64,000 bases of DNA from UBA8941 sp963780545 (GTDB lineage: Archaea; Thermoproteota; Bathyarchaeia; TCS64): NCBI GenBank assembly GCA_963780545.1, contig CAWACK010000026.1, forward strand, positions 1-64,000, given 5' to 3'. Below, piece by piece: positions 38,725 to 48,378 of the stretch (its first letter is position 1; each line of letters begins with the position of its first letter). A program made the position numbers and the translations under genes. A model generated the notes under the pieces. The model saw only the letters and a list, made by a program, of their open reading frames with translations, did no database searches and was not told the DNA's origin.

Positions 38725-39777
38725 ATGAAACTCGAATCTCTGCCCCGTGTGAGACTAGCTAACCTCCCGACTCCTATTCAAGAACTCCCCAACCTAACAA
38801 AAAAACTGGGGGGTCCTAGAATCTGGGTGAAGAGGGACGACCTGACGGGCCTTGCCTTCGGCGGGAACAAGGCGAGGAAACTCGAGTACCTGATGGGAGA
38901 CGTGTTAGCGAAGGGCTGCGACTATGTGGTGACCAACGCGGGGTTCCACAGCAACTGGTGCACCCAAACTGCATCCGCCTGTAAAAAACTCGGAATAGGA
39001 ATAATTCTCGTCAAGAATGGCCCCACGGATAAGTGGGAGCCAGCTGACTGGGACAGCAATCACCTCCTTCACAAACTTATGGGTGCCGAGGTCTACGTTG
39101 CCCGCCCTGAGAACGTGAAGGCTGTAATCGATAAGCAAATGGAGCGTCTAATGAGAGAGGGACATAAACCCTATTATATGCCTGTAGGGGGCTCGGTGAT
39201 CCTCGGGGCCGCAGGTTACATAAACGCTATGCTTGAGATCATGAACCAGTCCCAGCAGTTGGGAGTCCACTTTGACTATATAGTCCACTGTACAGGCTCA
39301 GGCGGCACTCAAGCAGGCCTAGTCATAGGTGCGAAGGCACTGAATAGTGGATGTAAGATAATCAGCGTCGCTGACGATTCGAGCCCTATAGAGGAACATA
39401 TAGCAAAGGCTAAGCCGATCATCGAGGAGGCCCGGAGTACTTTAGACCTCGAAATTAATATTACCAATGAGGACATGACAGTCTATAACGACTTCGGGGG
39501 AGGCGGCTATGGATTCATCTCGAAAGAGAAGATCGACGCCGTCAAAACCTTCGCCGAGACAGAGGGCATCTTTATTGACCCAGTATACACAGCCCCCGCA
39601 GCGGCAGCTATGATCGACATGGCAAAGAGAAAGAAGTTCAAGAAGAGCGATAACGTCCTCTTCCTTCACACTGGAGGCTCGGTCGCCCTCTTCGCATATA
39701 AATCCCCAATCAAAGCTTACCTGCAAGGTAAGAAGCTCCCCTGGACAGTTCCTGACTGGAGCCCCCAAGCCACCTAA
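38725..39777 (+). CDS. D-cysteine desulfhydrase / ACC deaminase family PLP enzyme
   Basis: About 350 residues, with LANLPTPIQELPNLTKKLGG, the PLP-lysine segment FGGNKARKLEYL, TNAGFHSNWCTQTAS, and the phosphate-binding TGSGGTQAG loop. These are shared by D-cysteine desulfhydrase and ACC deaminase. I take ATG at 38725 as start; a TTG nine bases upstream is the other option. D-cysteine or a related amino acid is the likely substrate, yielding pyruvate or 2-oxobutyrate and ammonia. It precedes truD by 36 bases. Confidence 0.85.
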   Translation: MKLESLPRVRLANLPTPIQELPNLTKKLGGPRIWVKRDDLTGLAFGGNKARKLEYLMGDVLAKGCDYVVTNAGFHSNWCTQTASACKKLGIGIILVKNGPTDKWEPADWDSNHLLHKLMGAEVYVARPENVKAVIDKQMERLMREGHKPYYMPVGGSVILGAAGYINAMLEIMNQSQQLGVHFDYIVHCTGSGGTQAGLVIGAKALNSGCKIISVADDSSPIEEHIAKAKPIIEEARSTLDLEINITNEDMTVYNDFGGGGYGFISKEKIDAVKTFAETEGIFIDPVYTAPAAAAMIDMAKRKKFKKSDNVLFLHTGGSVALFAYKSPIKAYLQGKKLPWTVPDWSPQAT

Positions 39778-39813
39778 ACTCTTTTTCCCTAGTCTCTTCT
39801 CTATCTACCGAAA

Positions 39814-40923
39814 ATGGTCAATTCACCTCAATTAGACCTAACCTTACCCTACGTTACCCCCGATCTCCGTGGAATAGGGGGAGTCATAAGGGCGCAAACT
39901 GAGCTTTTCAAGGTAGTCGAGGTCCCTGCCTATGAACCGCTCGGCTATGGCGACCACATATATGTCAACATCACAAAGCAGGAGAGGACAACACGGGAGA
40001 CCCAGATCGAGTTGTCGAAGCTCTTTGGCCTTCGCCGCGAGGACGTGGGTCACGCAGGACTTAAGGACAAGTACGCGGTCTCCACTCAGACTTTCAGCCT
40101 ATTGATGCCTGGGGATGAAACTAAGGAGGAGGTTGCCCTTATCGAGTCAAGTCTCGGTCTCACAGTCAATTGGGCAAAGAGGCATCCTAAGAAGCTCAGG
40201 TCAGGCCACCTAAAGGGGAACACCTTTACCATCACAATTACGGACCTCGACACCCCAATCGCTGAGGCGCTTACTATGGCGGAGAGGATAAACGAGGTCG
40301 TCGCCAGAGTAGGCATACCTAACTACTTCGGTTCACAGAGGACGGGCAGGGATGGGGAAAACGTTATAGATGGACTCAATCTGATCACCGGCAAGTATCG
40401 TGAACACAACAGATGGCTCCGCCGTTTCCTAGTCTCAAGTTACCTCAGCTATCTCTGTAACCGCTACCTCTCTGAGAGGGTCCGTAGGAGCCTCTTCACA
40501 ACACTTCTACGCGGAGACCTCGCCAAGAAGCACGATACGGGCGGCGTCTTCACAGTCGAAGACGTGACCACCGAGCAGCAGCGTTTTGACGCCGGGGAGA
40601 TTAGTTTCACAGCGCCTATTTTCGGCTACAAGATGCGAGAGTCAAAGTATGAGGCGAGAGAGTTCGAAGACGAGATATTCTCGGGTGGTATGGTGACCCT
40701 CGACCAGCTCCGTAGGCTTGGAGCCGACGGGACGAGGAGGCTCGGCAGAATTCTACCAAGTATTATTATAAAGCCTCATCTCAAGGGGATCACTCTATCT
40801 TTTACTCTCCCTGCCGGTGGATACGCGACTGTTGTGCTGAGGGAGTTCATGAAGAAAGAAGCCAGGGATAAACCCGTTGAAGCTGAGATGGAGGAGATCG
40901 AAGACTTCGCCGATGAGGATTAA
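39814..40923 (+). CDS. truD: tRNA pseudouridine(13) synthase TruD
   Basis: The 369-residue protein has the family motif GHAGLKDKYAVSTQTFSL with catalytic D85, NYFGSQRTGRDGENV and, between them, RSGHLKGNTFTITI. The inserted TRUD domain and complete length match archaeal TruD. It makes pseudouridine at position 13 of tRNAs. The end is acidic (EMEEIEDFADED). Single gene; the next gene converges with only a two-base gap. Confidence 0.95.
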   Translation: MVNSPQLDLTLPYVTPDLRGIGGVIRAQTELFKVVEVPAYEPLGYGDHIYVNITKQERTTRETQIELSKLFGLRREDVGHAGLKDKYAVSTQTFSLLMPGDETKEEVALIESSLGLTVNWAKRHPKKLRSGHLKGNTFTITITDLDTPIAEALTMAERINEVVARVGIPNYFGSQRTGRDGENVIDGLNLITGKYREHNRWLRRFLVSSYLSYLCNRYLSERVRRSLFTTLLRGDLAKKHDTGGVFTVEDVTTEQQRFDAGEISFTAPIFGYKMRESKYEAREFEDEIFSGGMVTLDQLRRLGADGTRRLGRILPSIIIKPHLKGITLSFTLPAGGYATVVLREFMKKEARDKPVEAEMEEIEDFADED

Positions 40924-40925
40924 CT

Positions 40926-41291
40926 CTACCTGGACCTCACTTCGACGATCTTTAGGAGCTCCTCTATTATCTCCTCGTCGGTCTCCTTCCCCATCCTTCG
41001 CTTATACTCACGTAGCTTCCCGAGGGTCTCCTCGGAAATAACACCCCTGTTTCTCGCCGCTCTGTTCAGCCACTCCCTGTACCTCCTCTGCTCCAAGTCA
41101 ACCTCTTCAAAGGAGAGGTCAATGAGGTGGAGGTAGGCTTCGAGGTCCCTGACGCTCCTCGGGTCCTTCATGGGAAGGTTTGCTATGCTGTTCTTGAGAG
41201 TGGCTAATACCTTCCGGAACTTCTCGTGCCTCTTCTCCATCATCTCATCTAGTTCTCTGAGCTCAGCCGCTAACGAATCATCTAGAGGCAT
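40926..41291 (-). CDS. Small helical protein of unknown function
   Basis: This 121-residue protein is almost entirely charged helix (ELRELDEMMEKRHEKFRKVL, DPRSVRDLEAYLHLIDLSFE, EIIEELLKIVEVRSR) and probably forms coiled coils. No domain is recognised. It is located tail to tail with truD, two bases apart, which suggests a real gene in a compact region. Start at ATG 41291. Confidence 0.6.
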   Translation of the reverse strand: MPLDDSLAAELRELDEMMEKRHEKFRKVLATLKNSIANLPMKDPRSVRDLEAYLHLIDLSFEEVDLEQRRYREWLNRAARNRGVISEETLGKLREYKRRMGKETDEEIIEELLKIVEVRSR

Positions 41292-41468
41292 ATTGGCACG
41301 CCTAAGACGCCACCCTACGCCAGTTAATAAAGGGTTAATGGAGCAGTAAAACTTCTTAAAAGTCCTGAAAACTTGTGCTTAGACTACCACAGCTGTGCAT
41401 CAAGTCATAGAAATCTCTCATCTCGTAAATTCCAATATGCTTGGGTAGTATTATCAATATGAACGATC

Positions 41469-41954
41469 TTGTTCTTTATGGAGAACGAGATGGAGACATT
41501 AAGGGAACATCTGGTAAATTCATTGAAGGGTGGACAGGCCTTCGTGCCCTACAAGACGGCTCTTGAGGGCATCAATCCGGAGGTCAGAAGCGTCAAACCG
41601 AACAAGGAACTACATTCTATTTATGAAGAGCTGGAGCATATTCGACGAGCTCAGAAAGACCTCCTCGACTTCGCACTTGACCCAGACTGGAAACCTCCGA
41701 ATTGGCCTGAGGACTTCTGGCCCAAAACAGGCCATATTGCTTCCGATGCGGAGTGGAAGAAGACCGTTGACGGGTTCTTTAAAGATCTGAATAGAGCAGT
41801 CAAGCTTGTAAAGGACGAAAATATAGATCTTTTATCATACGTCCCTGAGACGGAGAACACTTACCTTCGGGAAATTATGCTTATCATTGAACATAATGCT
41901 TACCACCTTGGAAAGATCATGGATATTAGAAAAGCATTAGGCAACTGGAAATAA
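41469..41954 (+). CDS. DinB-family protein
   Basis: The 161-residue four-helix protein is of the DinB/YfiT type, with METLREHLVNSLKGGQAF at the start, the first metal histidine in ELEHIRRAQKDLLDF, and the last two in IIEHNAYHLGKIMDIRKAL. These three histidines bind a divalent metal in the family. The function is thiol-transfer-like in relatives and not known here. ATG at 41478 is as likely a start as TTG at 41469. A 24-base AT-rich leader precedes it. Confidence 0.8.
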   Translation: MFFMENEMETLREHLVNSLKGGQAFVPYKTALEGINPEVRSVKPNKELHSIYEELEHIRRAQKDLLDFALDPDWKPPNWPEDFWPKTGHIASDAEWKKTVDGFFKDLNRAVKLVKDENIDLLSYVPETENTYLREIMLIIEHNAYHLGKIMDIRKALGNWK

Positions 41955-41996
41955 TAATTTAGAAACAAGAATGGGCGGTATAATTGTCCACTCTGC

Positions 41997-42545
41997 TTAC
42001 GCCTTCCACCACTTGAACTCAAGATACTCCACGCTCTCCTTCGAAGGTAGAGCTGCGATGAAGGTCTTTCTAACGGTGGATGCGAGGCGACCAACCTTCA
42101 CTATCTCCGCCGCCGACATCTGATCTCCACGAGACATTACCTGAACAATATATGGGGCGTGGTCGATCCCTGGTCCGTGCTCGTATACTGCGAAGTCGCA
42201 GCCATACTTAATGCCGGGCGTAACGACGAATCCGCGCTCCCTCAGGTCCTTATACACTCTATATTTGTCGTTGAAACCTGTTAGCTGCACCTTAGCGATC
42301 TTTCTTAGCTGCCTTATCGACATCTTCTTTCCGCTGGATCTGACGATGATTAAACCCTTCTCAAGCAGGTATAAACCCTCCACAAGGTCGAGGATGAGTG
42401 GCTCATCAAAACTTTCCTTCGGTTTGGGGTTGCCTAGAGGTTTTCCGTAGAAGTCTGTGTTGAAAAGCTTTCTGCTGTCATTGACTGACCAGACCACGAG
42501 CCTGCCATCGGCGAGGGCTTCGACCTCCACCGGCTGGTCAGGCAA
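41997..42545 (-). CDS. endA: tRNA-splicing endonuclease
   Basis: The 182-residue protein is of the homotetramer-type length. The catalytic domain has KYRVYKDLRERGFVVTPGIK, GCDFAVYEHGP, a histidine at 129 (DHAPYIVQV) and a lysine at 160 (STVRKTF), the conserved His-Lys spacing of EndA, with a tyrosine in YGCDFAVY. It cuts bulge-helix-bulge introns in tRNA and rRNA precursors. It starts at TTG 42545. The next gene upstream on the same strand ends 12 bases before it, so both could be on one message. Confidence 0.9.
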   Translation of the reverse strand: MPDQPVEVEALADGRLVVWSVNDSRKLFNTDFYGKPLGNPKPKESFDEPLILDLVEGLYLLEKGLIIVRSSGKKMSIRQLRKIAKVQLTGFNDKYRVYKDLRERGFVVTPGIKYGCDFAVYEHGPGIDHAPYIVQVMSRGDQMSAAEIVKVGRLASTVRKTFIAALPSKESVEYLEFKWWKA

Positions 42546-42556
42546 ATTGTCTCACC

Positions 42557-43210
42557 TTAGAGGGCTAGTATACGGACTAGATCTGCGGCGTCGTGGACCT
42601 TATCCCCGAGGCGCTCAAGTTCTCTAGCGACGTCGCGGAGGATTAGTATCGAGGGTAAATCTGAACCGCTGGATACTATGTCTAGGTCAAGCTTAATGTA
42701 GAGAACATCAAGTTTCTTCTCGATCTCATCGATATCCTTAGCGAGACTCGTAGCCTTTTCGCCGTTGAACCCTAAGCTCATTATGCTATCTCTTAGTTTT
42801 ACGAGGGCATCAAACCCAAGATCCGCCATTACTCCCATATCTTCCGCTTGGCTCTTACTCAGTTTCCAGTTACGGACTTTTACCTCGATGAGTCTCATCT
42901 CGATGGCTTCGATGGAATCCATCATTCCCGAAAAGCTGCTGGAGAGCCGGAGGAAGTCGTCTCGGCTGACTAGGATGCCTCCTATTTCGCTAAGCTCCTT
43001 GACAGTTGAGGTTTTGACTTTGTTTGACTCGTCCACGATCTTGTGTATCTCGGCTAGATGATCTACGTTTCCAAGAGGCTTTCCCTTAGTCATGTGATCG
43101 AAGATTGCAAGAGTTTTCCTGTAGGCTTCGACGACGAGGCGGGCATTGTCCTGACAGAGCATGAGAAGGTTACGTAGGGTTCTGTCTTCGCTTTCGATAG
43201 GGAACACCAT
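42557..43210 (-). CDS. DUF47 / PhoU-like helical protein
   Basis: From the ATG at 43210 the protein has about 217 residues, all helical: SEDRTLRNLLMLCQDNARLV, NKVKTSTVKELSEIGGILV, and VARELERLGDKVHDAADLV at the end. The REIERLGDKIEDAAD-like end is the mark of DUF47/TIGR00153 proteins related to PhoU, often partners of Pit-type phosphate transporters. No transporter gene is next to it here. The frame extends to 43306, but the extra N-terminus is unlike the family. Confidence 0.8.
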   Translation of the reverse strand: MVFPIESEDRTLRNLLMLCQDNARLVVEAYRKTLAIFDHMTKGKPLGNVDHLAEIHKIVDESNKVKTSTVKELSEIGGILVSRDDFLRLSSSFSGMMDSIEAIEMRLIEVKVRNWKLSKSQAEDMGVMADLGFDALVKLRDSIMSLGFNGEKATSLAKDIDEIEKKLDVLYIKLDLDIVSSGSDLPSILILRDVARELERLGDKVHDAADLVRILAL

Positions 43211-43369
43211 GGAAAGGCACCGGGAGTTATCCAAAATGTAATGTAATCCGGTGTTTAAAATGATGACGTATTGAATTTTAGATAAACACTTATAATATTT
43301 ACCCAAATGAAAGATTTTTAGTGTTTTTATTGGAAAAAAAGGAGTTTAACAGCTTGGAAATGCTAGGCA

Positions 43370-43591
43370 CTACTTTTTTTTCTTATCCTTGTCGCTGAGC
43401 CACCATTCGAGGTAGTCGTCATGGCGTTTACGGGTCTTCTCCTCATCCGTTAGTTCATGTTCATACTTTTTATCCATTGCATCGCTGAGCTGTGCCTCAT
43501 TGAGGGTGACTCCGCAACTCTGACAACTGTAGTGCTTAAGTTTCCGGTCCCAGTTTAGCTTTCCCCCACAGTCCGGGCAATATGGCGACAT
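43370..43591 (-). CDS. Small zinc-ribbon protein
   Basis: The 73-residue protein has CPDCGGKLNWDRKLKHYSCQSCG, a four-cysteine zinc ribbon at residues 5-26, followed by a charged helical tail ending in a Lys run (DKDKKKK). This form is common in archaeal genomes; the function is unknown, possibly nucleic-acid or protein binding. It stands between the DUF47 gene and the divergent sulfur-carrier gene. Confidence 0.7.
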   Translation of the reverse strand: MSPYCPDCGGKLNWDRKLKHYSCQSCGVTLNEAQLSDAMDKKYEHELTDEEKTRKRHDDYLEWWLSDKDKKKK

Positions 43592-43719
43592 CTCTGGTCC
43601 CTCTCATTCTTAACGCTCTTAACTAGCTAATTCGGCTCTGTATTTAGTGGACTACGTCTTAAACCCTTCTCACGTTATCAGTAGAGGTTTTATAGGGGTC
43701 GGTAGGGTGAGACTCCCCA

Positions 43720-43989
43720 ATGCAAGTCAGGGTCAGGTTCTTAGGATCCATGAGGGCGGTCGCCGGAGTAAAGGAGCTTGAAGTTAAGCTCCCCGAAGGC
43801 TCTGACGTCTCAGACCTAATACATCTACTCTCAAAGGATCGCCCAGAACTTGGGACAGTTCTCTCGGATCCTGTATCGGGGAACCTCATTTTCGTTGGAG
43901 GTGTTGAGGTTTGCAACATCAAGGGGATCAAGACTCAGCTTGTTGACGAATCTGAGGTGGTCGTAGTCCCCGTGACGCATGGAGGCTAA
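43720..43989 (+). CDS. MoaD/ThiS-type ubiquitin-like sulfur carrier
   Basis: The 89-residue beta-grasp protein (MQVRVRFLGSMRAVAGVKEL, LPEGSDVSDLIHLL) ends in the Gly-Gly (VTHGG) needed for activation as an acyl-adenylate by an E1-like enzyme. The next gene, five bases on, is a TtuA/Ncs6-type tRNA thiolase. This points to a TtuB-like or SAMP role: donating sulfur for 2-thiouridine and perhaps protein tagging. MoaD in molybdopterin synthesis is the alternative. Confidence 0.88.
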   Translation: MQVRVRFLGSMRAVAGVKELEVKLPEGSDVSDLIHLLSKDRPELGTVLSDPVSGNLIFVGGVEVCNIKGIKTQLVDESEVVVVPVTHGG

Positions 43990-43994
43990 AACGG

Positions 43995-44903
43995 TTGATG
44001 GTTCCGACGTGTACAAAGTGCCACTCAAAACCATCCATATATCACCGTACCTATAGCGGAGAGAGGCTCTGCCCAACATGTTTCCAAGCTAGTCTCAAGG
44101 AGCGGGTGCAAACCACCATCAATAGATTCGAGATGCTTGACCACTGGAGTAGAATCGGGGTAGCTGTAAGTGGCGGAAAGGACAGCCTTACTCTTTTAAA
44201 TATTTTAAAGGAGATTGAGGGGAAGACCCATGGCTCTGAACTCATCGCCATCACCGTCGACGAGGGAATTAGTGGTTACCGCGACGAAGCCCTCGGGATA
44301 GTAGAGCGTGCCTGTAGGATCTTGGGTGTCGAATGGTGCCTCGTAAGCTTCCACGACCTCTTCGGGTACGCCATGGACGATATCGCATCATGGGATCGCT
44401 CTTTAGGCGCATGCAGCTTCTGCGGAGTCCTCAGAAGGCGTGCACTCAACGAGGCCGCTAAGCAATTAGGAGTAGATAGGCTCGCCACCGGCCACACTCT
44501 CGACGACATGGCTCAATCCGCCCTTCTCAACCTCCTTCGCGGGGACACAGGAAAGATGAGCTCCATCAGTCCCGGAGGGTTCACAAGCCCGGGTTTCGTT
44601 CGACGAATCAAACCACTCTGTGAGGTCCCCGAAAGGGAGACTACCCTCTATGCCTACTTCCAAGGATTCGAGCTTCAAAGCACAGTATGCCCTTACGCCG
44701 GAGAGGCGATGAGGGGAGATGTCCGAATTTTCCTCAATCAAATGGAGGCAAAGCGCCCTGGTACACTCTTCACCATCTTCAATACGGCCCTCAAACTCAT
44801 CCCCTACTCCGTCTCTGCTGAATCCATGAAGGTATGTCGGTTATGCGGCGAGCCTTCTACAGATGATACTTGCCGCGTTTGTCAACTTCTTTCAGAGAAA
44901 TAG
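43995..44903 (+). CDS. tRNA 2-thiolation enzyme of the TtuA/Ncs6 (CTU1) family
   Basis: The 302-residue protein has an N-terminal zinc finger (CTKCHSKPSIYHRTYSGERL with CPTC), PP-loop SGGKDS at 59-64, the middle CSFCGVLRRRALNEA, TGHTLDDMAQSALLNLLRGD and a C-terminal zinc finger CRLCGEPSTDDTCRVC. This is the TIGR00269/TtuA layout; an Fe-S cluster is bound by the central cysteines in studied members. It thiolates uridine at tRNA position 54 or 34 with ATP. The carrier is probably encoded by the gene just before. Start is ATG 43998 or TTG 43995. Confidence 0.9.
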   Translation: MMVPTCTKCHSKPSIYHRTYSGERLCPTCFQASLKERVQTTINRFEMLDHWSRIGVAVSGGKDSLTLLNILKEIEGKTHGSELIAITVDEGISGYRDEALGIVERACRILGVEWCLVSFHDLFGYAMDDIASWDRSLGACSFCGVLRRRALNEAAKQLGVDRLATGHTLDDMAQSALLNLLRGDTGKMSSISPGGFTSPGFVRRIKPLCEVPERETTLYAYFQGFELQSTVCPYAGEAMRGDVRIFLNQMEAKRPGTLFTIFNTALKLIPYSVSAESMKVCRLCGEPSTDDTCRVCQLLSEK

Positions 44904-45044
44904 TAATAGAAGCAGAGAGTTCTAAAACAATATTGTACATGATGTTATATTTACTGCCAATAACTATTAATTCTATATTAAAAAATAAGTATATCCTGAG
45001 CCACAGCTTCTAAAAACACAAGACTACTTACTTACACAAAACAG

Positions 45045-46436
45045 GTGAAACCCTTGACAAGCATTCTAATCAAGAACGGCTTCGTCGCAACGATGGATAA
45101 TAAAAGAAAGGTATACCACCGTGGAGAAGTCCTAATCGAGGACGATGAAATCTCAGATGTTGGTATGAAGGTTAAGGCACCGAGGAGCCCAGAGTACACA
45201 ATCGACGCAAGCAACAAGGTTGTCATGCCAGGATTCGTCAACGCCCACACACACCTACAGCAGTACTTCCGAGGTGTCTATGAGCTCATGGGAGACTTCT
45301 TCGAAACCAACCTTCCCCTCGAGGGCTACCGCAGAGAGGAGCAGATGAAGACCCTCGGCGCGGCAAGCTGCGCCGAGCTAATATACAGCGGCTGCACTAC
45401 AAGTATGCTCATCTACACATACCCCGATGGCTGGGCACGTGCTGTTTCTGAAGCAGGCAATCGCTGCATAATTGGGGGGGACATCGAACATGTCGACCTC
45501 GAGAAGCTTCGAAGCGGAGTCTTCGAGTATCTATCGGACAAGCGGGATAAGGCTATAAAGCGGGCAACCGACTTATACACGAACTGGCACGGCAAGGCGG
45601 AGGGAAGAATAACCACTATTATGTGCCCTAAGGCCCCAGATATGGTTGAGCCAGAGGTTTATCACAAGTGCAAAGACTTCGCCGAAAAACACGGCCTAAG
45701 AATGACCACCCACCTCAGCCAGAGTATGCGCGAGTACAGGCAGGTTATGAAACTATACGGAAAGACGCCTCCGCAGCACCTCTACGACCTCGGAGTCATG
45801 GATGAAAAACTCAGCGGAGCCCATCTAACTTACGCGACAGAGCGGGACCTCCAGCTCGTCCAGAAGACGGGTATGGCGATCCTCCACTGTCACGCGGTGG
45901 AGAACCCTCTTAACATCTGGATTGATAGGGGTATTCCCGTTGGCTTCGGAACCGACGATTACTTCCATAACATGAACGACCTCCTGCGCGAGATACGCGG
46001 TGGACAGATGACACGAGCAAGACTCGTCGGTGGTGCAGATGGTATGAATAATGACAACCGTAGAACCGCGAGGCCAACCTTCTATGAGCTCCTCGAACGA
46101 GCAACACGGGGAGGCGCCGAGGCCCTAGGAATAGATAGTCAGGTTGGTTGCATCAAGCCCGGAAAGAAGGCCGACGTTATAACATTCAACATGCTCAACC
46201 CCTACCTAACGCCGACACAGGAACCCCTCACAAGCGTCTTCCTCTACGCTAACCCCGGGGATATCGATAACGTCATCTGCGATGGAAAGTGGCTAAAGAA
46301 GGATGGCGAGATGCAGACAATCGACATGAAGGGTGCCCTCATCTCCGCCCAGAAAACATGTACAACCATCATCGACAAGTTCTTCGAGGAACACCCAGAT
46401 CAGAAGAAGATTTGGCAGGAAAAGATCTCTTATTAA
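45045..46436 (+). CDS. Amidohydrolase (SsnA/cytosine deaminase-like)
   Basis: The 463-residue TIM-barrel metal enzyme has VMPGFVNAHTHLQQYFRGVY with metal histidines H68 and H70, TTHLSQSMREY, HLTYATERD, the metal Asp in GFGTDDYFHNM, and the C-terminal beta-sandwich part GCIKPGKKADVITFN. It is of the deaminase/chlorohydrolase family of purine- or triazine-type substrates. Probable activity is deamination of a nucleobase or nucleoside derivative; the exact substrate is unknown. Start is uncertain (GTG 45045 or TTG 45057). Confidence 0.85.
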   Translation: MKPLTSILIKNGFVATMDNKRKVYHRGEVLIEDDEISDVGMKVKAPRSPEYTIDASNKVVMPGFVNAHTHLQQYFRGVYELMGDFFETNLPLEGYRREEQMKTLGAASCAELIYSGCTTSMLIYTYPDGWARAVSEAGNRCIIGGDIEHVDLEKLRSGVFEYLSDKRDKAIKRATDLYTNWHGKAEGRITTIMCPKAPDMVEPEVYHKCKDFAEKHGLRMTTHLSQSMREYRQVMKLYGKTPPQHLYDLGVMDEKLSGAHLTYATERDLQLVQKTGMAILHCHAVENPLNIWIDRGIPVGFGTDDYFHNMNDLLREIRGGQMTRARLVGGADGMNNDNRRTARPTFYELLERATRGGAEALGIDSQVGCIKPGKKADVITFNMLNPYLTPTQEPLTSVFLYANPGDIDNVICDGKWLKKDGEMQTIDMKGALISAQKTCTTIIDKFFEEHPDQKKIWQEKISY

Positions 46437-46494
46437 GGAACCTATTTAGAGGCAATTACCTAAACCCAAAAAATTTATGGAGTAAAAATTAATC

Positions 46495-48162
46495 TCAGCG
46501 ACTATAGACGATTTTCCCATCCACGATCGTTGTTAGGACTAGGATGTCCTTGATCTCCTCGCTTGGGATTGTTAAAATATCCTTGTCCAGCACAATCATG
46601 TCGGCGAGCTTCCCTGGCTCGATACTCCCCTTTAGATGCTCCTCCTTCCCAAGATAAGCTCCGTTCCAGGTGTAGACCCTGATCGTATCCATGATGCTTA
46701 TCGCCTCCTCGGGTCCAACGACCTGTCCACTACTAGTCTTCCTAGTCACTGCAGAGTACATCTGGACGAAGGGGCTGTAAAAGGTAACGGGGCAGTCACT
46801 GTTTCCACCGGCGATGATCCCCATCTCCTTCATCGTCTTGTGCGGGTGGAGCCAGCGGACCCTTTCGGGGCCGAAATTCTCCGCGTACTGATCTCCTAGA
46901 CCGTACATGTAACCGATGCTGCTTGAGGGGACTACGCCAAGTTTCTTGATCCTCTTAAGCTGCTTCGGCGTACAGCAGCTGTTATGCTCGATGCGGTGAC
47001 GCATATCCTTTACAGGCTTCGCCCTCTGAGCTTTCTCGATGCAGTCGAGGGCAACGTCTATTCCCTTATCACCGATGCTGTGGATGCTCAACCGCACACC
47101 GGCTTTATGGGCTTTCATGACTATCTTCTCCATCTCCTCGGGACTCGTCGTCATTAGGCCAAGACCCTTTGGTCCCCGATGCTGTGGAGTGTATACACCT
47201 GATGTACCACCGGCGCCTGAGCCGTCACCCATGATCTTGAGCGACATCACCCGTAGCCATTCGTCACCGAAGCCACTCTCAATCCCCAGAGATGTTAGGG
47301 AGTAGAGCATATCCTCTGTTCCGGCTCGCCAAGGGCGAATACTAACCATGAGACTCACCCTCACCTTCTTAACACCCTCCGCGAGCAATTCCTGATACGC
47401 GCGTATACCAAGCATCTGGCCACTAGCATCGTGTGTTGAGGTTATTCCCCACTCCGAGAACTGTTTCCACAGCTGCCTGAGACCTTCCTTTACTTCATCA
47501 ACCGTATATTCTGGAATATGATCAGAAACCAGCTTGGTCGCAGATTCGTAGAGAAGCCCTGTTGCATCTCCCTTCGAGTTCCTATCGATTTGACCACCAG
47601 CTGGGTCGTGCGTGGTATCAATTATTTCTGCGACTTCCAGAGCCTTGGTGTTGACAACAGCCTGATGTCCTGTATCGGAGACGATATAGACAGGGTTTTC
47701 TGGCGCAGCTTCATCCAATTCCCAGCGGGTAATCTGCCTCTTTTCAGCTAGTTTCGAGTCGTTATACCCACTCCCGCGCACCCACAAGCCTGGTTCTAGT
47801 GACTTGGCCTTCTTCGCTATAGCAGCCTGTATGTCCTTGATTCCCTTTATGCCCCGCCCACGGCAGTCAATCTCTAAAAAGTTCATCGCCGCATTGTGTG
47901 GGTGTGTATGGGAATCTATAATCCCGGGCAGCACCGTCTTCCCCTTCAAATCAAAGATTTTTGTACTCTTCGTCGCGAGCTTTTTCACCTCCGCACTCGA
48001 GCCAATTGCGAGGATCTTACCACTTTGGACAGCAACGGCCTCAACCACAGAATCATCCGCGTTAACCGTCACGATCTTCCCGTTAAGAAGAACCAGATCG
48101 GCCCCGAAAACACCCAAACCTAAATCACAGCAGAAAATGCGACACACAGAATAAAAGACCAT
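46495..48162 (-). CDS. YtcJ-type amidohydrolase
   Basis: The frame of 555 residues matches the YtcJ/NfdA family: ADLVLLNGKIVTVNADD, TVLPGIIDSHTHPHNA (H85, H87), GYNDSKLAEKRQITRWELDE, SIHSIGDKGIDVALD, RHRIEHNSC, and the end KGSIEPGKLADMIVLD. These metal-dependent enzymes hydrolyse N-formyl or similar amides. The first 19 residues (MVFYSVCRIFCCDLGL) do not fit the family; a start close to residue 16 (TTG) is likely. It is convergent with the preceding amidohydrolase gene. Confidence 0.85.
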   Translation of the reverse strand: MVFYSVCRIFCCDLGLGVFGADLVLLNGKIVTVNADDSVVEAVAVQSGKILAIGSSAEVKKLATKSTKIFDLKGKTVLPGIIDSHTHPHNAAMNFLEIDCRGRGIKGIKDIQAAIAKKAKSLEPGLWVRGSGYNDSKLAEKRQITRWELDEAAPENPVYIVSDTGHQAVVNTKALEVAEIIDTTHDPAGGQIDRNSKGDATGLLYESATKLVSDHIPEYTVDEVKEGLRQLWKQFSEWGITSTHDASGQMLGIRAYQELLAEGVKKVRVSLMVSIRPWRAGTEDMLYSLTSLGIESGFGDEWLRVMSLKIMGDGSGAGGTSGVYTPQHRGPKGLGLMTTSPEEMEKIVMKAHKAGVRLSIHSIGDKGIDVALDCIEKAQRAKPVKDMRHRIEHNSCCTPKQLKRIKKLGVVPSSSIGYMYGLGDQYAENFGPERVRWLHPHKTMKEMGIIAGGNSDCPVTFYSPFVQMYSAVTRKTSSGQVVGPEEAISIMDTIRVYTWNGAYLGKEEHLKGSIEPGKLADMIVLDKDILTIPSEEIKDILVLTTIVDGKIVYSR

Positions 48163-48222
48163 CCGCCCGTGAGCAGAGGAAAGATTCTATAAAGCACGGT
48201 TTCATAACACAATTAGATAACT

Positions 48223-48366
48223 ATGGAAAAGGACCCGATCTGCGGCATGATGGTCGATGAGAAGATGGCAAAATGGACCAGCGAATACAAAGGAAAGAAA
48301 TATTACTTCTGCAACGAAAAATGCAAATTGACCTTCGAAAAGGACCCCAAGCGTTTCGCGAAGTAA
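48223..48366 (+). CDS. YHS-domain mini-protein
   Basis: A 47-residue frame from ATG 48223 reads MEKDPICGMMVDEKMAKW, then YKGKKYYFCNEKCKLTFEKD. This is the complete YHS domain: DPVCGM-type start, a CxxxC pair, and the F-x-x-DP-x-x-F end. YHS domains bind metal and are often copper-related or fused to P-type ATPases; here it stands alone. It starts about 60 bases upstream of the amidohydrolase start on the opposite strand and is not part of an obvious operon. Confidence 0.8.
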   Translation: MEKDPICGMMVDEKMAKWTSEYKGKKYYFCNEKCKLTFEKDPKRFAK

Positions 48367-48378
48367 GATACCTTTTCG

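Noticed and set aside
43211..43306. N-terminal extension of the DUF47 protein from 43306
   Set aside because: The extra residues are unlike the family and the ATG at 43210 gives the normal length.
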